Assembly (NCBI RefSeq): GCF_009856605.1
Contig: NZ_CP047242.1
Coordinates: forward strand, 2,168,001 to 2,232,000
Origin: Trichormus variabilis 0441
Lineage (GTDB): Bacteria; Cyanobacteriota; Cyanobacteriia; Cyanobacteriales; Nostocaceae
Direction of reading: 5' to 3'
Length of the DNA: 64,000 nt
Shown in pieces: positions 53,526 to 61,971 of the stretch (position 1 is the first letter of the stretch; every line of letters starts with the position of its first letter). The notes beneath the pieces were generated by a model. The model was not told the DNA's origin, ran no database searches, and saw only the letters and a list, made by a program, of their open reading frames with translations. The position numbers were made by a program, and so were the translations under genes.

Positions 53526-54878
53526 ATGACGATTGAATCCAATTCCTCAAATTCACCAACCCCAGAATCTACACCTGAACACGACTTGCAACCAGATGAC
53601 TTTGATGGTGGTGCAGGTGAAAATCACTTAACCTCAGAAGCATTAGCAGCACAACAAGCTCTAGCTGCTATTTCTTCCTTACAATCACCGCAAAACACAG
53701 CCATATTGAAACAAGCCCGTTCTGGTTTTCAGCCACGTCCTCAACCTCCAGTTATAGTCAAACCCAGGGCGTTGTTGATTACTGTAGTGGGAATGGCCAT
53801 TACTATTATTGGCATTGCACTCAATAGCTGGATTATTGGTGTCGTGGGTACGCTGCTGACATTGCTGCTATCTTTGGCGATGCTTTTGCCTTGGGTGTTG
53901 TATGTAATTGATGAGTGGTTTACATCCCAAGACAAAAATTTGTTTGTGGCTTTTGTGGGGCTAATAGTAGCGTTCGTTGGCTGCTTGCGGTTTAGTGGTG
54001 TGGGCGATCGCCTGCTACAGTGGGGACGAAAAGTCAACTGGGAAGCTTCTGGTACTCTGGCGGAATGGTTTGGTGCTTTGGGGCAAATTGCGATCGCCAT
54101 TATTGCTGTTTACGTGGCGTGGCGACAATACGTCATTTCTAAGGACTTGACCATTCAACAAAACTTGTTAACTGTCCAGCAAAATATCATCACCCAACAA
54201 CAAACCATCGATTCTTATTTCCAAGGGGTTTCCGATTTGGTTCTAGATGAAGAGGGATTACTCGAAGATTGGCCGCAAGAAAGAGCGATCGCCGAAGGTC
54301 GCACGGCTGCTATTTTTAGTAGTGTCGATGGTAGTGGTAAAGCCAAAATCCTCCGTTTTCTTTCCCGTTCTAAGTTACTCACCCCCCTAAAACGCGATCG
54401 CCGTTTGGGTAGAGCAATTCTCAACGGTGTTGGTGGTTACGCCGAAGACCGTCTAGAAGGGGTGCGCGTCATCGATTTAGGTGTGATGTTGGCGGGGTCT
54501 GACTTGTCTCAAACAGATTTACGTTGGACAGACCTCAGTGAAGCTAATCTTGTCCACGCCAATCTAAGCGGTTGTGATTTGGTCAAAGCTAACCTTTCCC
54601 GAACCATCCTCTATGATGCTGACCTCAGTAATGCTGACTTCAATGGAGTTCGTCTATTTTATGGCTCAGTGGAAAAAGCATCACCCCGCAGCCGCACCGA
54701 ACCACCAGATTACAGAACAGGCGAGCATACTGGCGCTGTGGTCGAAAATGCCGACTTCAGCAATGTACAACGGATGTCAGAGGCTAACCGTTATTATTGC
54801 TGTGCTTGGGGTGGGGAAAAAACTAGAGCTACTATTCCTGGTGGTTGTGAGGGTATTCCTAACCTACTAGGCCGTTAA
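53526..54878 (+). CDS. Pentapeptide-repeat membrane protein
   Basis: The 450-residue product has an acidic, low-complexity N terminus (1-75), about three or four membrane helices (residues 80-150 and 183-200), a Gln-rich coiled segment (QQNLLTVQQNIITQQQ), a conserved linker (GRTAAIFSSVDGSGKAKILR), and then pentapeptide repeats A(D/N)Lxx (LSQTDLRWTDLSEANLVHAN, LSGCDLVKANLSRTILYDAD, LSNADF). The end is Cys/Gly-rich. Family is common in heterocystous cyanobacteria; function unknown. Convergent with map after 11 nt. Confidence 0.85.
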   Translation: MTIESNSSNSPTPESTPEHDLQPDDFDGGAGENHLTSEALAAQQALAAISSLQSPQNTAILKQARSGFQPRPQPPVIVKPRALLITVVGMAITIIGIALNSWIIGVVGTLLTLLLSLAMLLPWVLYVIDEWFTSQDKNLFVAFVGLIVAFVGCLRFSGVGDRLLQWGRKVNWEASGTLAEWFGALGQIAIAIIAVYVAWRQYVISKDLTIQQNLLTVQQNIITQQQTIDSYFQGVSDLVLDEEGLLEDWPQERAIAEGRTAAIFSSVDGSGKAKILRFLSRSKLLTPLKRDRRLGRAILNGVGGYAEDRLEGVRVIDLGVMLAGSDLSQTDLRWTDLSEANLVHANLSGCDLVKANLSRTILYDADLSNADFNGVRLFYGSVEKASPRSRTEPPDYRTGEHTGAVVENADFSNVQRMSEANRYYCCAWGGEKTRATIPGGCEGIPNLLGR

Positions 54879-54889
54879 TTTACAGTTAT

Positions 54890-55660
54890 TTACTCGTTTT
54901 CAGGTAGAGTAAGAATCTCTACGCCATCTTCTGTAACTACGATGGTGTGTTCAAACTGAGCTGATAGCTTGCGATCGCGTGTTACGGCTGTCCACCCATC
55001 ACCGAGCATTTCAACTTCGTAAGTCCCTTCATTAATCATTGGCTCAATGGTAAATACCATCCCTGGACGCAGGCGCTTGCCTTTCCCTCGTGTGCCGTAA
55101 TGGGGTACATCTGGTGCAGTGTGGAAAATATTACTAATACCATGTCCCACAAAGTCGCGCACTACAGAAAAGCCCTGAGCCTCAGCATACTCTTGAATCG
55201 CTGCACCGATATCACCTATCTTTGCCCCTGGTTTGACTTCTGCAATCCCTAAATTGAGGCACTCTTGCGTTACCTCCACCAGCTTCTTGGTTTTGGGAGC
55301 AGCATTGCCCACAATAAAGGTTTTGGATGTGTCCCCGTGGTAGCCATCAACAATTGGTGTCACATCGATGTTAATAATGTCACCATCTTTAAGAATCTGC
55401 TTGGCGTTGGGAATCCCGTGACAGATCACTTCATTGACGCTGGTACAAATTGACTTGGGGAAACCCTTGTAACCCAGAGGAGCGCTTTTAGCTCCATGTG
55501 CTTGTGTCCAACGTTCAGCTTCGTCATTCAGTTCCAGAGTACTTACCCCTGGTTTCACCAATGGCTCAAGATGTTGCAGAAGTTTAGCCGCCAAGCGTCC
55601 CGCTTGCCGCATTTTTTCTATTTCCCGTTGGGATAAGATAACGATGAACTCGGTTTTCAT
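54890..55660 (-). CDS. map: Methionine aminopeptidase (type I)
   Basis: Removes the initiator methionine from nascent proteins. The 256-residue product has the pita-bread fold signatures: SICTSVNEVICHGIP, the metal ligands in IINIDVTPIVDGYHGDTSKT (two Asp), VGHGISNIFHTAPDVPHYG (His), MVFTIEPMINEG (Glu) and AQFEHTIVVTEDG (Glu). Start ATG 55660. It lies 5 nt downstream of the oxidoreductase gene, so the two probably form an operon. It is far from adk, unlike in E. coli-like or Bacillus-like spc operons. Confidence 0.94.
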   Translation of the reverse strand: MKTEFIVILSQREIEKMRQAGRLAAKLLQHLEPLVKPGVSTLELNDEAERWTQAHGAKSAPLGYKGFPKSICTSVNEVICHGIPNAKQILKDGDIINIDVTPIVDGYHGDTSKTFIVGNAAPKTKKLVEVTQECLNLGIAEVKPGAKIGDIGAAIQEYAEAQGFSVVRDFVGHGISNIFHTAPDVPHYGTRGKGKRLRPGMVFTIEPMINEGTYEVEMLGDGWTAVTRDRKLSAQFEHTIVVTEDGVEILTLPENE

Positions 55661-55665
55661 GAAAT

Positions 55666-56655
55666 TTAATTGAGCTTATCTGTCAAAAATATAGTTATTC
55701 CCATCTGTGCGGCTCTTTGAGCAGCATCAGCAACTCTTAGGGTATACAAGCTTTCTTCCGGGGTGACATACAAAGGAGTGCCATCCAAAAGATGGTCTAA
55801 CACCATACTTGTGTCTTTGGCAAATAATCCCCGACGAGAACCCACTTCTATGGCTGTGCTTTCCCCTGATTGAATGAAAAATCCTGTGTCCCCGTCAAAA
55901 ATTAAAGCACCATTATCACCATGAACTTCAAACTTGCGTTCTGGTTGCCACAAACTTTCACCTTTACCGTAAATCACTTGGGCTAATAATCCACTAGTAA
56001 AGCACAGTTGAGTCATACAAAAACAGGTTTGGTAGTATTCTGGTTCTATTTCCCAATACCGTTGATGGCAGTTAACTGTAAAGACTTTACCAAATAAATC
56101 GGTGAGACGATGCAGACGGGAAAGTGCGCCAATTAGGGGAAAGCCGAACATTTCATGGTTATAAGTCCACTTACGTGGTGCAGGGTTTTGAGGATTGACG
56201 GTGCTGTAGCGCACGTAAAAAAGATGACCTACTTTATCTAAATTTTGCTTTAAAGCTTGATGTAAGCCACCTAAAAGTTCAATGTGTTCGACGTGGAGTA
56301 ATTTTTGCTGTGCTTTGGCTAAGGCAATCAGTTCTTCTGCTTCAGTTAAATCTACAGATAAAGGATATTCTACAATTACGTGTTTGCCGGCAGTTAGAGC
56401 AGCACGGGCGATCGCACCATGATCACGATTGATGGTACAAATAACCACTAAATCTATATCTTCTCGTTCTACTAACTGTTGCCAGCCAGTTATCGCTTCA
56501 GCCTGGTAATCTTGAGCCAAAGCCTGGGTTCGCTCCAGTGTACTACCCGCTATGGCGACTAGGTGCGATCGCTTATCCTCCAAAAAGGCTTCTGCCCGCA
56601 GTTTTGCTGCATACCCTGTGCCAACTATGCCAATACGTATTGTTGCTTCTGCCAA
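55666..56655 (-). CDS. bvdR: Biliverdin-reductase-like Gfo/Idh/MocA oxidoreductase
   Basis: The 329-residue product starts with an NAD(P)-binding motif IGIVGTGYAAKLRAEAF and has the dehydrogenase segment AGKHVIVEYPLS. Its central part (LLHVEHIELLGGLHQALKQN, RYSTVNPQNPAPRKWTYNHE, MFGFPLIGALSRLHRLTDLF, SRRGLFAKDTSMVLDHLL) closely resembles what I recall of Synechocystis BvdR, which reduces biliverdin IXa to bilirubin and influences phycobiliprotein levels. Assignment rests on that recalled resemblance. Start ATG 56655. Confidence 0.78.
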   Translation of the reverse strand: MAEATIRIGIVGTGYAAKLRAEAFLEDKRSHLVAIAGSTLERTQALAQDYQAEAITGWQQLVEREDIDLVVICTINRDHGAIARAALTAGKHVIVEYPLSVDLTEAEELIALAKAQQKLLHVEHIELLGGLHQALKQNLDKVGHLFYVRYSTVNPQNPAPRKWTYNHEMFGFPLIGALSRLHRLTDLFGKVFTVNCHQRYWEIEPEYYQTCFCMTQLCFTSGLLAQVIYGKGESLWQPERKFEVHGDNGALIFDGDTGFFIQSGESTAIEVGSRRGLFAKDTSMVLDHLLDGTPLYVTPEESLYTLRVADAAQRAAQMGITIFLTDKLN

Positions 56656-57347
<692 letters not shown>

Positions 57348-57363
57348 GAGTCAAGTTAGCTTT

Positions 57364-57422
57364 AAAAATAGAGGCTAGAGGCTAGCAGCTACAGACTAGT
57401 CCCTAGCCTTTCTATTTTTTTT
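57364..57422 (+). terminator. Terminator after petF
   Basis: AAAAATAG-A-GGCTAG (57364-57378) pairs with CTAGCC-TTT-CTATTTTT (57403-57419) and ends in a T8 run. The arms contain GAGGCTA heptamers, so the terminator appears to be built from repeat units. The following gap (57423-57667) holds AGGGTGTAAGGG-type degenerate repeats and no gene. Confidence 0.8.
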
Positions 57423-57667
57423 CATTAGGGAACAGTCTATTGGGACTGGGTGTAAGGGTGTAAGGGTATAGGGGTGTAATAGTTTCAAACATTTATACTC
57501 TTTTCAACCCTTGATATTTCGTTTTCATCCGTAAGTCCCACAAAAAATAAATTATCCAAAATTGATGGTTTGGTAGGGTGCGTCAATAGAAATCATTTCT
57601 GAGTGTATTTAGGCTCTATCGCACTGACGGACACTACATTTTGGATATTTTTTGATCTGAAAGTCCC

Positions 57668-59335
57668 TTAAAATTTGATTTCTTCATTCAGGCTTTGAAG
57701 TTGTGTACCAGGATAATAAAATTGGAGAATTTTGCTGTTAGACCAACCTAGTTTAGCTAAAGTTTGAGCGCCAGTTTGACTTAAGCCCACTCCATGTCCT
57801 AAACCACCACCAATAAAAGCGTATCCCCACAACTCTTCTTTGCCTTTGTTGAGAGGTACTATGTAAAAAAGCGTGCTTCTTGGCGCAGCAAAGGCACTAC
57901 GCACTTCATCTTTGTGTAGGGTAAAAATGCCGATATCCGTCTTTACTGCTAGTTCCAGTATCCTTCCGCTTTCACTGCGATTGGTTATGGCCATTGCCTC
58001 GATGGTCTGGAATTTAGCATAAGGGCTATTTTTTGCCCGGAGAAACTTCTGTAAGTCTTTGACTATTTCATTGACAGGTGTTTCTTTATACCATCGAAAC
58101 ACATCCCAGCTACTTTCGTTAAATCCTTGTTGCAAGGTAATAAACCTCTGAAAATTCCTTTCATCTTTTAAATTTTGTTTGGAGAAATCCCAAATACTAC
58201 TAGGTGCATCTACTACTGGCCGTAAGTAAGGCCGATCCTCTCCGTTCCAAACATCACTGAAAGAGGCAGTAATTCCGCCAGTGGTAGAAGAATAAAGAGC
58301 ATCTATTAGCTCATTGTTATAGGTTAGTACCATACCTCTGGTGGCGGCGATCGCTTTGTCTGTTGTCTTATCTGTACCACCCAGCCCATAATAAACTTGG
58401 CAGTGAGTATTAGCACATAGTTGATAGTTGTCTATAGCGAATCTACGCAAATTTCTTAGAGCATAAGTCCGAGCTAAAATTGCTTGTGCTTCAACAGCAG
58501 CAGTTGGTGCATTAGTGCCAATTTCGTGGGGTACAACACCACGCAAATAAGTCTCTAATGATACTTCATTTACTAGCGTGTAAGTACCATAAGCATTCGG
58601 CTGAAAATTAATTTGCCCAGAATAAAGTCGAGAAGTGTTCAATTTTTCGCCTTTTTTCAACCGAATTAAGTTTTTAACTGTGCTAACCTCTACATAATTT
58701 GGGGTGTAGCGTGTACCATTCACAGTCCAACTTATTTTCGGTACTTTCGGCAAAACTTTTGTGTCAATGTAAGCCAAATCATTACTTGCGGCTTTTACGT
58801 TCTTGAATAACAAGCGGCGTAGTAAGGGGGTATTGTAAACATCCCGTTTTGCCCAAACTTGCCAACGATCCGGCTGGGCTATTTCTACCTCTATTCCTTG
58901 CTTACGCCAATTTTCAGCACTGTATTCCGCCGTTTCGTAGGTGCGATATGTACCTAAAACCACAACCTCTGCAATTGTTGGTTTGGGCAAAGCTTGCATC
59001 ACTGTTTCTAACTGGACAGGTTTTTCCGTCAGGAGAACTCGCTCTTTGTTACCTTCGGCAAACTTGAGTTTTAAGCGATCGCCTGTTGTCGGTTCCAATT
59101 GCAGTTTAGCTGTAGACTCCTCCCCAAATCGCTGTACAATCCCAATTTTCAGTTCTAAATCCTTAAGTTTATCTTCAGTCGCCGATGCGCCTGTCAATCC
59201 CAATAAACAGAATGTCATCAGTACTGTGTAAGAAAAACGCCAGAACGGATGTTTCACTGATATCAGATTTTTCCCCTCTGTGCTTTGGCGCTCGGCTGGT
59301 GGCAATTGCTTTATAAACTGGTGGTTTTGTCGCAT
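57668..59335 (-). CDS. SpoIID/LytB-domain secreted protein
   Basis: The 555-residue product has an N-terminal hydrophobic segment (about residues 34-53, LMTFCLLGLTGASA) as signal sequence, a SPOR-like or amidase-enhancer region, and the SpoIID domain: YGTYTLVNEVSLETYLRGVV, PHEIGTNAPTAAVEAQAILA, RTYALRNLRRFAIDNYQLCA, HCQVYYGLGG, ALYSSTTGGITASFSDVWNG and the C-terminal GGGLGHGVGLSQTGAQTLAK. SpoIID proteins are lytic transglycosylases acting on peptidoglycan lacking stem peptides; in cyanobacteria a cell-wall remodelling role is likely but untested here. Confidence 0.88.
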   Translation of the reverse strand: MRQNHQFIKQLPPAERQSTEGKNLISVKHPFWRFSYTVLMTFCLLGLTGASATEDKLKDLELKIGIVQRFGEESTAKLQLEPTTGDRLKLKFAEGNKERVLLTEKPVQLETVMQALPKPTIAEVVVLGTYRTYETAEYSAENWRKQGIEVEIAQPDRWQVWAKRDVYNTPLLRRLLFKNVKAASNDLAYIDTKVLPKVPKISWTVNGTRYTPNYVEVSTVKNLIRLKKGEKLNTSRLYSGQINFQPNAYGTYTLVNEVSLETYLRGVVPHEIGTNAPTAAVEAQAILARTYALRNLRRFAIDNYQLCANTHCQVYYGLGGTDKTTDKAIAATRGMVLTYNNELIDALYSSTTGGITASFSDVWNGEDRPYLRPVVDAPSSIWDFSKQNLKDERNFQRFITLQQGFNESSWDVFRWYKETPVNEIVKDLQKFLRAKNSPYAKFQTIEAMAITNRSESGRILELAVKTDIGIFTLHKDEVRSAFAAPRSTLFYIVPLNKGKEELWGYAFIGGGLGHGVGLSQTGAQTLAKLGWSNSKILQFYYPGTQLQSLNEEIKF

Positions 59336-59449
59336 GAACGCTCCAATAATACCCTTACCGGTTTTGCTCTAGAAAGAGTTGCAAAACGAAGTCATAATGA
59401 CTATGATTTATATAGAGATACGAAAAGGAACTAGTTGGGTTTACTCCTC

Positions 59450-59713
59450 ATGGTTAGGGTACAAGAAATTCCATTAAATCAAATTCGGCGGCCATTGCCC
59501 CGTGGCAACGATCCCTATAAAGTACAAGCCCTAATGGAATCGATTGCGGCAATTGGACAACAAGAACCCATCGACGTTTTAGAAGTAGATGGACAATATT
59601 ATGGCTTTTCTGGTTGCCATAGATATGAAGCCTGCCAACGTTTAGGTAAAGAAACCATTTTAGCTAGAGTTCGCAAAGCTCCACGTAGTGTTTTGAAGAT
59701 GCACTTAGCGTAG
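59450..59713 (+). CDS. srx: Sulfiredoxin
   Basis: Sulfiredoxin reduces over-oxidised (sulfinic) 2-Cys peroxiredoxins using ATP. The 87-residue product has IRRPLPRGNDPYKVQALMES and the catalytic motif GFSGCHRYEACQRLG with Cys56, typical of the family. Start is taken at ATG 59450 (MVRVQEIPLNQI); no ribosome binding site precedes it, whereas a TTG at 59435 has AAGGAA upstream and would add five residues, so the start is uncertain. It lies 120 nt before dps. Confidence 0.9.
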   Translation: MVRVQEIPLNQIRRPLPRGNDPYKVQALMESIAAIGQQEPIDVLEVDGQYYGFSGCHRYEACQRLGKETILARVRKAPRSVLKMHLA

Positions 59714-59833
59714 AAAATAGTAAGAGGCAGGGGGCAAGAGCGAGAAACAGAGAAATATTTCCCCTTTTTCCCAGTCCTTAGTCCCCAATCCCCAATCCCC
59801 AATTAATAATAATTACTCAATTTGGAGACACAC

Positions 59834-60325
59834 ATGGCATCTCAAGGAACAATTAACAATGTAAATATCGGCATTGACGAAGCCAACCGGGCTAAAATCG
59901 CCGAAGGGTTATCTCGTCTGTTAGCTGACACCTATACGCTTTATTTGAAAACACATAATTTTCATTGGAACGTTACAGGGCCGATGTTCCAAACACTGCA
60001 CCTGATGTTTGAGACACAGTATACAGAGTTAGCCCTAGCAGTAGACTTAGTTGCGGAAAGAATCAGGGCGCTTGGTTATCCAGCACCAGGAACTTACAGC
60101 GAGTACGCCAAACTGAGTTCAATTCCCGAAACTTCAGGAGTTCCCAAAGCTAAGGAAATGATTCGTTTACTAGTGGAAGGACAAGAAGCTGTTGTGAGAA
60201 CAGCACGTTCTATTTTTCCTGTGGTAGATGAAGTCAACGACGAACCTACCGCCGATTTACTCACTCAACGGATGCAGGTACATGAAAAAACTGCTTGGAT
60301 GTTGAGAAGTTTACTGGAAGAATAA
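59834..60325 (+). CDS. dps: Dps-family ferritin-like protein
   Basis: Dps proteins oxidise Fe(II) with peroxide, store iron and protect DNA. The 163-residue product has the intersubunit ferroxidase ligands with standard spacing: His44, His56, Asp71, Glu75 in [20 protein letters not shown] and [14 protein letters not shown]-terminal tail is short and not Lys-rich, so DNA binding is uncertain. Start ATG 59834 after GGAG; a TTG at 59822 is ignored. Next to srx it suggests a peroxide-defence pair. Confidence 0.93.
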   Translation: MASQGTINNVNIGIDEANRAKIAEGLSRLLADTYTLYLKTHNFHWNVTGPMFQTLHLMFETQYTELALAVDLVAERIRALGYPAPGTYSEYAKLSSIPETSGVPKAKEMIRLLVEGQEAVVRTARSIFPVVDEVNDEPTADLLTQRMQVHEKTAWMLRSLLEE

Positions 60326-60351
60326 GAGGCAGGGGGGCAGGGTGCAGGGGA

Positions 60352-60392
60352 GCCACTGCGGTCTTGGGGTCCCCCCAAGTGGAGCAAGTGGC
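60352..60392. repeat. Structured interspersed repeat, copy 2 (41-bp element)
   Basis: On - it starts GCCACTTGCT and ends CGCAGTGGC, the same termini and same 41-bp length as the copy at 26491-26531, but with a different core that forms a strong hairpin CTTGGGG-tcc-CCCCAAG (+ strand 60363-60379). Lies between dps and the HTH-GrpE-like gene in a G-rich repeat environment. Confidence 0.7.
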
Positions 60393-60461
60393 GTAGCATG
60401 GGGAGAGAAAATTTACCCAGTACCCAATACCTAGTCCCCAATCTCCAGTACCTAGTAAGCA

Positions 60462-61106
60462 ATGTCTGATTTCACGCAAAAGTTGCAAAATTTAATGCAA
60501 CAGGCAAATATTTCTAATTTCAAAGCCTTGAGTCTTCAGGCTGGCGTTTCCGAATATCAAGTATTACGCCTGCGCCAAGGCAAGCTAGAACAAATGCGTT
60601 TGGATATATTGCTGAAGCTATCAAAAGCGTTGCAAATACCCTTGAGTGAATTATTATCGGCTTTTCTAGAATTAGATATTGAACACTCATCAGCCCCCAA
60701 CCCCCAAGAAATTGCAGATTTAAAAAAAGAGTACGAGCGATCGCAGCTACAACTAGAACAGCAGCGAGAAATATTACAGCAACAGTTCCAGCAGTCGAGT
60801 TTACAACTGCTGGAACCTTTGTTATTACAATGGCCGACAGCTGCCCAGAAGGCGCGAGAGAATCCCGAATTAGCGGCTGTGAAAATCGTGCCTTTAGTAG
60901 AAAAACCTTTAGAAAAATTATTACAGGCTTGGGGGATAGAGGCGATCGCACCTGTAGGAGCGGAAATACCCTATGATCCTCAATTGCACCAATTAAAAGC
61001 GGGAACAGCACAACCAGGCGAAACAGTGAAAGTAACGCACATTGGCTATCTTCAAGGTGAAAAACTGCTGTATCGAGCCACAGTTAGTTTAGTTGAAAGA
61101 TCATAG
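60462..61106 (+). CDS. HTH domain fused to a GrpE-like C-terminal domain
   Basis: The 214-residue product starts with an XRE-type helix-turn-helix (residues about 8-65: ANISNFKALSLQAGVSEYQV, LRLRQGKLEQMRLDILLKLS, KALQIPLSELL), continues with a coiled coil (YERSQLQLEQQREILQQQFQ, 88-115), and ends with a segment resembling the GrpE beta-domain (YDPQLHQLKAGTAQPGETVK, VTHIGYLQGEKLLYRATVSL). GrpE is the nucleotide exchange factor of DnaK. It is much shorter and lacks the acidic N terminus of true GrpE. Possibly a regulator or DnaK partner; role unknown. Confidence 0.72.
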   Translation: MSDFTQKLQNLMQQANISNFKALSLQAGVSEYQVLRLRQGKLEQMRLDILLKLSKALQIPLSELLSAFLELDIEHSSAPNPQEIADLKKEYERSQLQLEQQREILQQQFQQSSLQLLEPLLLQWPTAAQKARENPELAAVKIVPLVEKPLEKLLQAWGIEAIAPVGAEIPYDPQLHQLKAGTAQPGETVKVTHIGYLQGEKLLYRATVSLVERS

Positions 61107-61162
61107 CGCTCTCGCCCTCAACCTACAATAGAAATACCTCTCCCGCTTGTCATACCATCATC

Positions 61163-61319
61163 ATGAACAGCAAACCAATAACGGTGCAGTCTTTGTACAC
61201 TGTCACTGATGAAGAACTAATGTTGATGAGTTCACAAAACCCAATATCCAGCCACAGCAATCTTGAGTGGTGAAGATGTTGTACCTGGGTTTACATTGGC
61301 TTTAGCAAAATTGTTGTAA
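61163..61319 (+). pseudogene. Uma2-family gene ghost
   Basis: ATG 61163 opens MNSKPITVQSLYTVTDEELM, LMSSQNP as in Uma2 proteins, then reaches a stop at 61273; in another frame the sequence continues ATAILSGEDVVPGFTLALAK, LL and TAA at 61319, which is the usual C-terminal wording of the same family. About 130 residues between are deleted. It lies 14 nt before an intact Uma2 gene. Confidence 0.75.
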
Positions 61320-61333
61320 GGGAATTATTGCTG

Positions 61334-61903
61334 ATGACGTTATCAACTCAAGTATCTTTTCACCCGTCTTTGGATGAGTTTCTCAAATTACCAGAAACCA
61401 AACCAGCTAGTGAATATATCGATGGACGCATCTATCAAAAACCAATGCCCCAAGGAAAACATAGTATTCTTCAAACTCGTTTATCAAGCAATATTAATCA
61501 GGTAGGTGAACCTCAGCAAAAAGCTTTAGCATTAACCGAGTTACGCTGTACATTTGAGGGACGTTCCTTAGTTCCCGATGTTGCTGTGTTTGAGTGGTCA
61601 CGTATCCCAACTGATGGAAATGGAGAGATTGCCAATAGGTTTGAAAGTTATCCAGATTGGATTATTGAGATTTTATCACCTGATCAATCGCCTAACCGAG
61701 TAATTAATAAGATTATTTTCTGTATTAACCAGGGAACAAAACTAGGTTGGTTTATTGACCCTAATGATAAATCTGTAATGGTATTTCAACCAAATAGACT
61801 ACCAGAAGTGAAGTATGATACTGACATTTTGCCTGTCCTTGATGTATTAGGAAATTGTCAGGTAAACGCAGCAGATATTTTTAGTTGGTTGAAAGTTAAA
61901 TAA
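61334..61903 (+). CDS. Uma2 family (DUF820) restriction-endonuclease-like protein
   Basis: The 189-residue product shows SEYIDGRIYQKPMPQGKHSI, LTELRCTFEGRSLVPDVAVF (Asp) and PDWIIEILSPDQSPNRVINK (Glu-Ile-Leu-Ser core, Lys), then TKLGWFIDPNDKSVMVFQPN, all of the PD-(D/E)XK Uma2 family. It is of a different subgroup than the protein at 21663-22289. Start ATG 61334; no clear ribosome binding site. Function of the family unresolved. Confidence 0.85.
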   Translation: MTLSTQVSFHPSLDEFLKLPETKPASEYIDGRIYQKPMPQGKHSILQTRLSSNINQVGEPQQKALALTELRCTFEGRSLVPDVAVFEWSRIPTDGNGEIANRFESYPDWIIEILSPDQSPNRVINKIIFCINQGTKLGWFIDPNDKSVMVFQPNRLPEVKYDTDILPVLDVLGNCQVNAADIFSWLKVK

Positions 61904-61971
61904 TGAAATCGACTATACAGTTATATCTGACTTATTAGCTGTATTAGTGACGCTACTATTTACAAAAAATT

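Noticed and set aside
59441..59455. Yfr1-like sRNA core (ACTCCTCA) before srx
   Set aside because: Only eight bases agree and there are no flanking hairpins of a Yfr1 gene.
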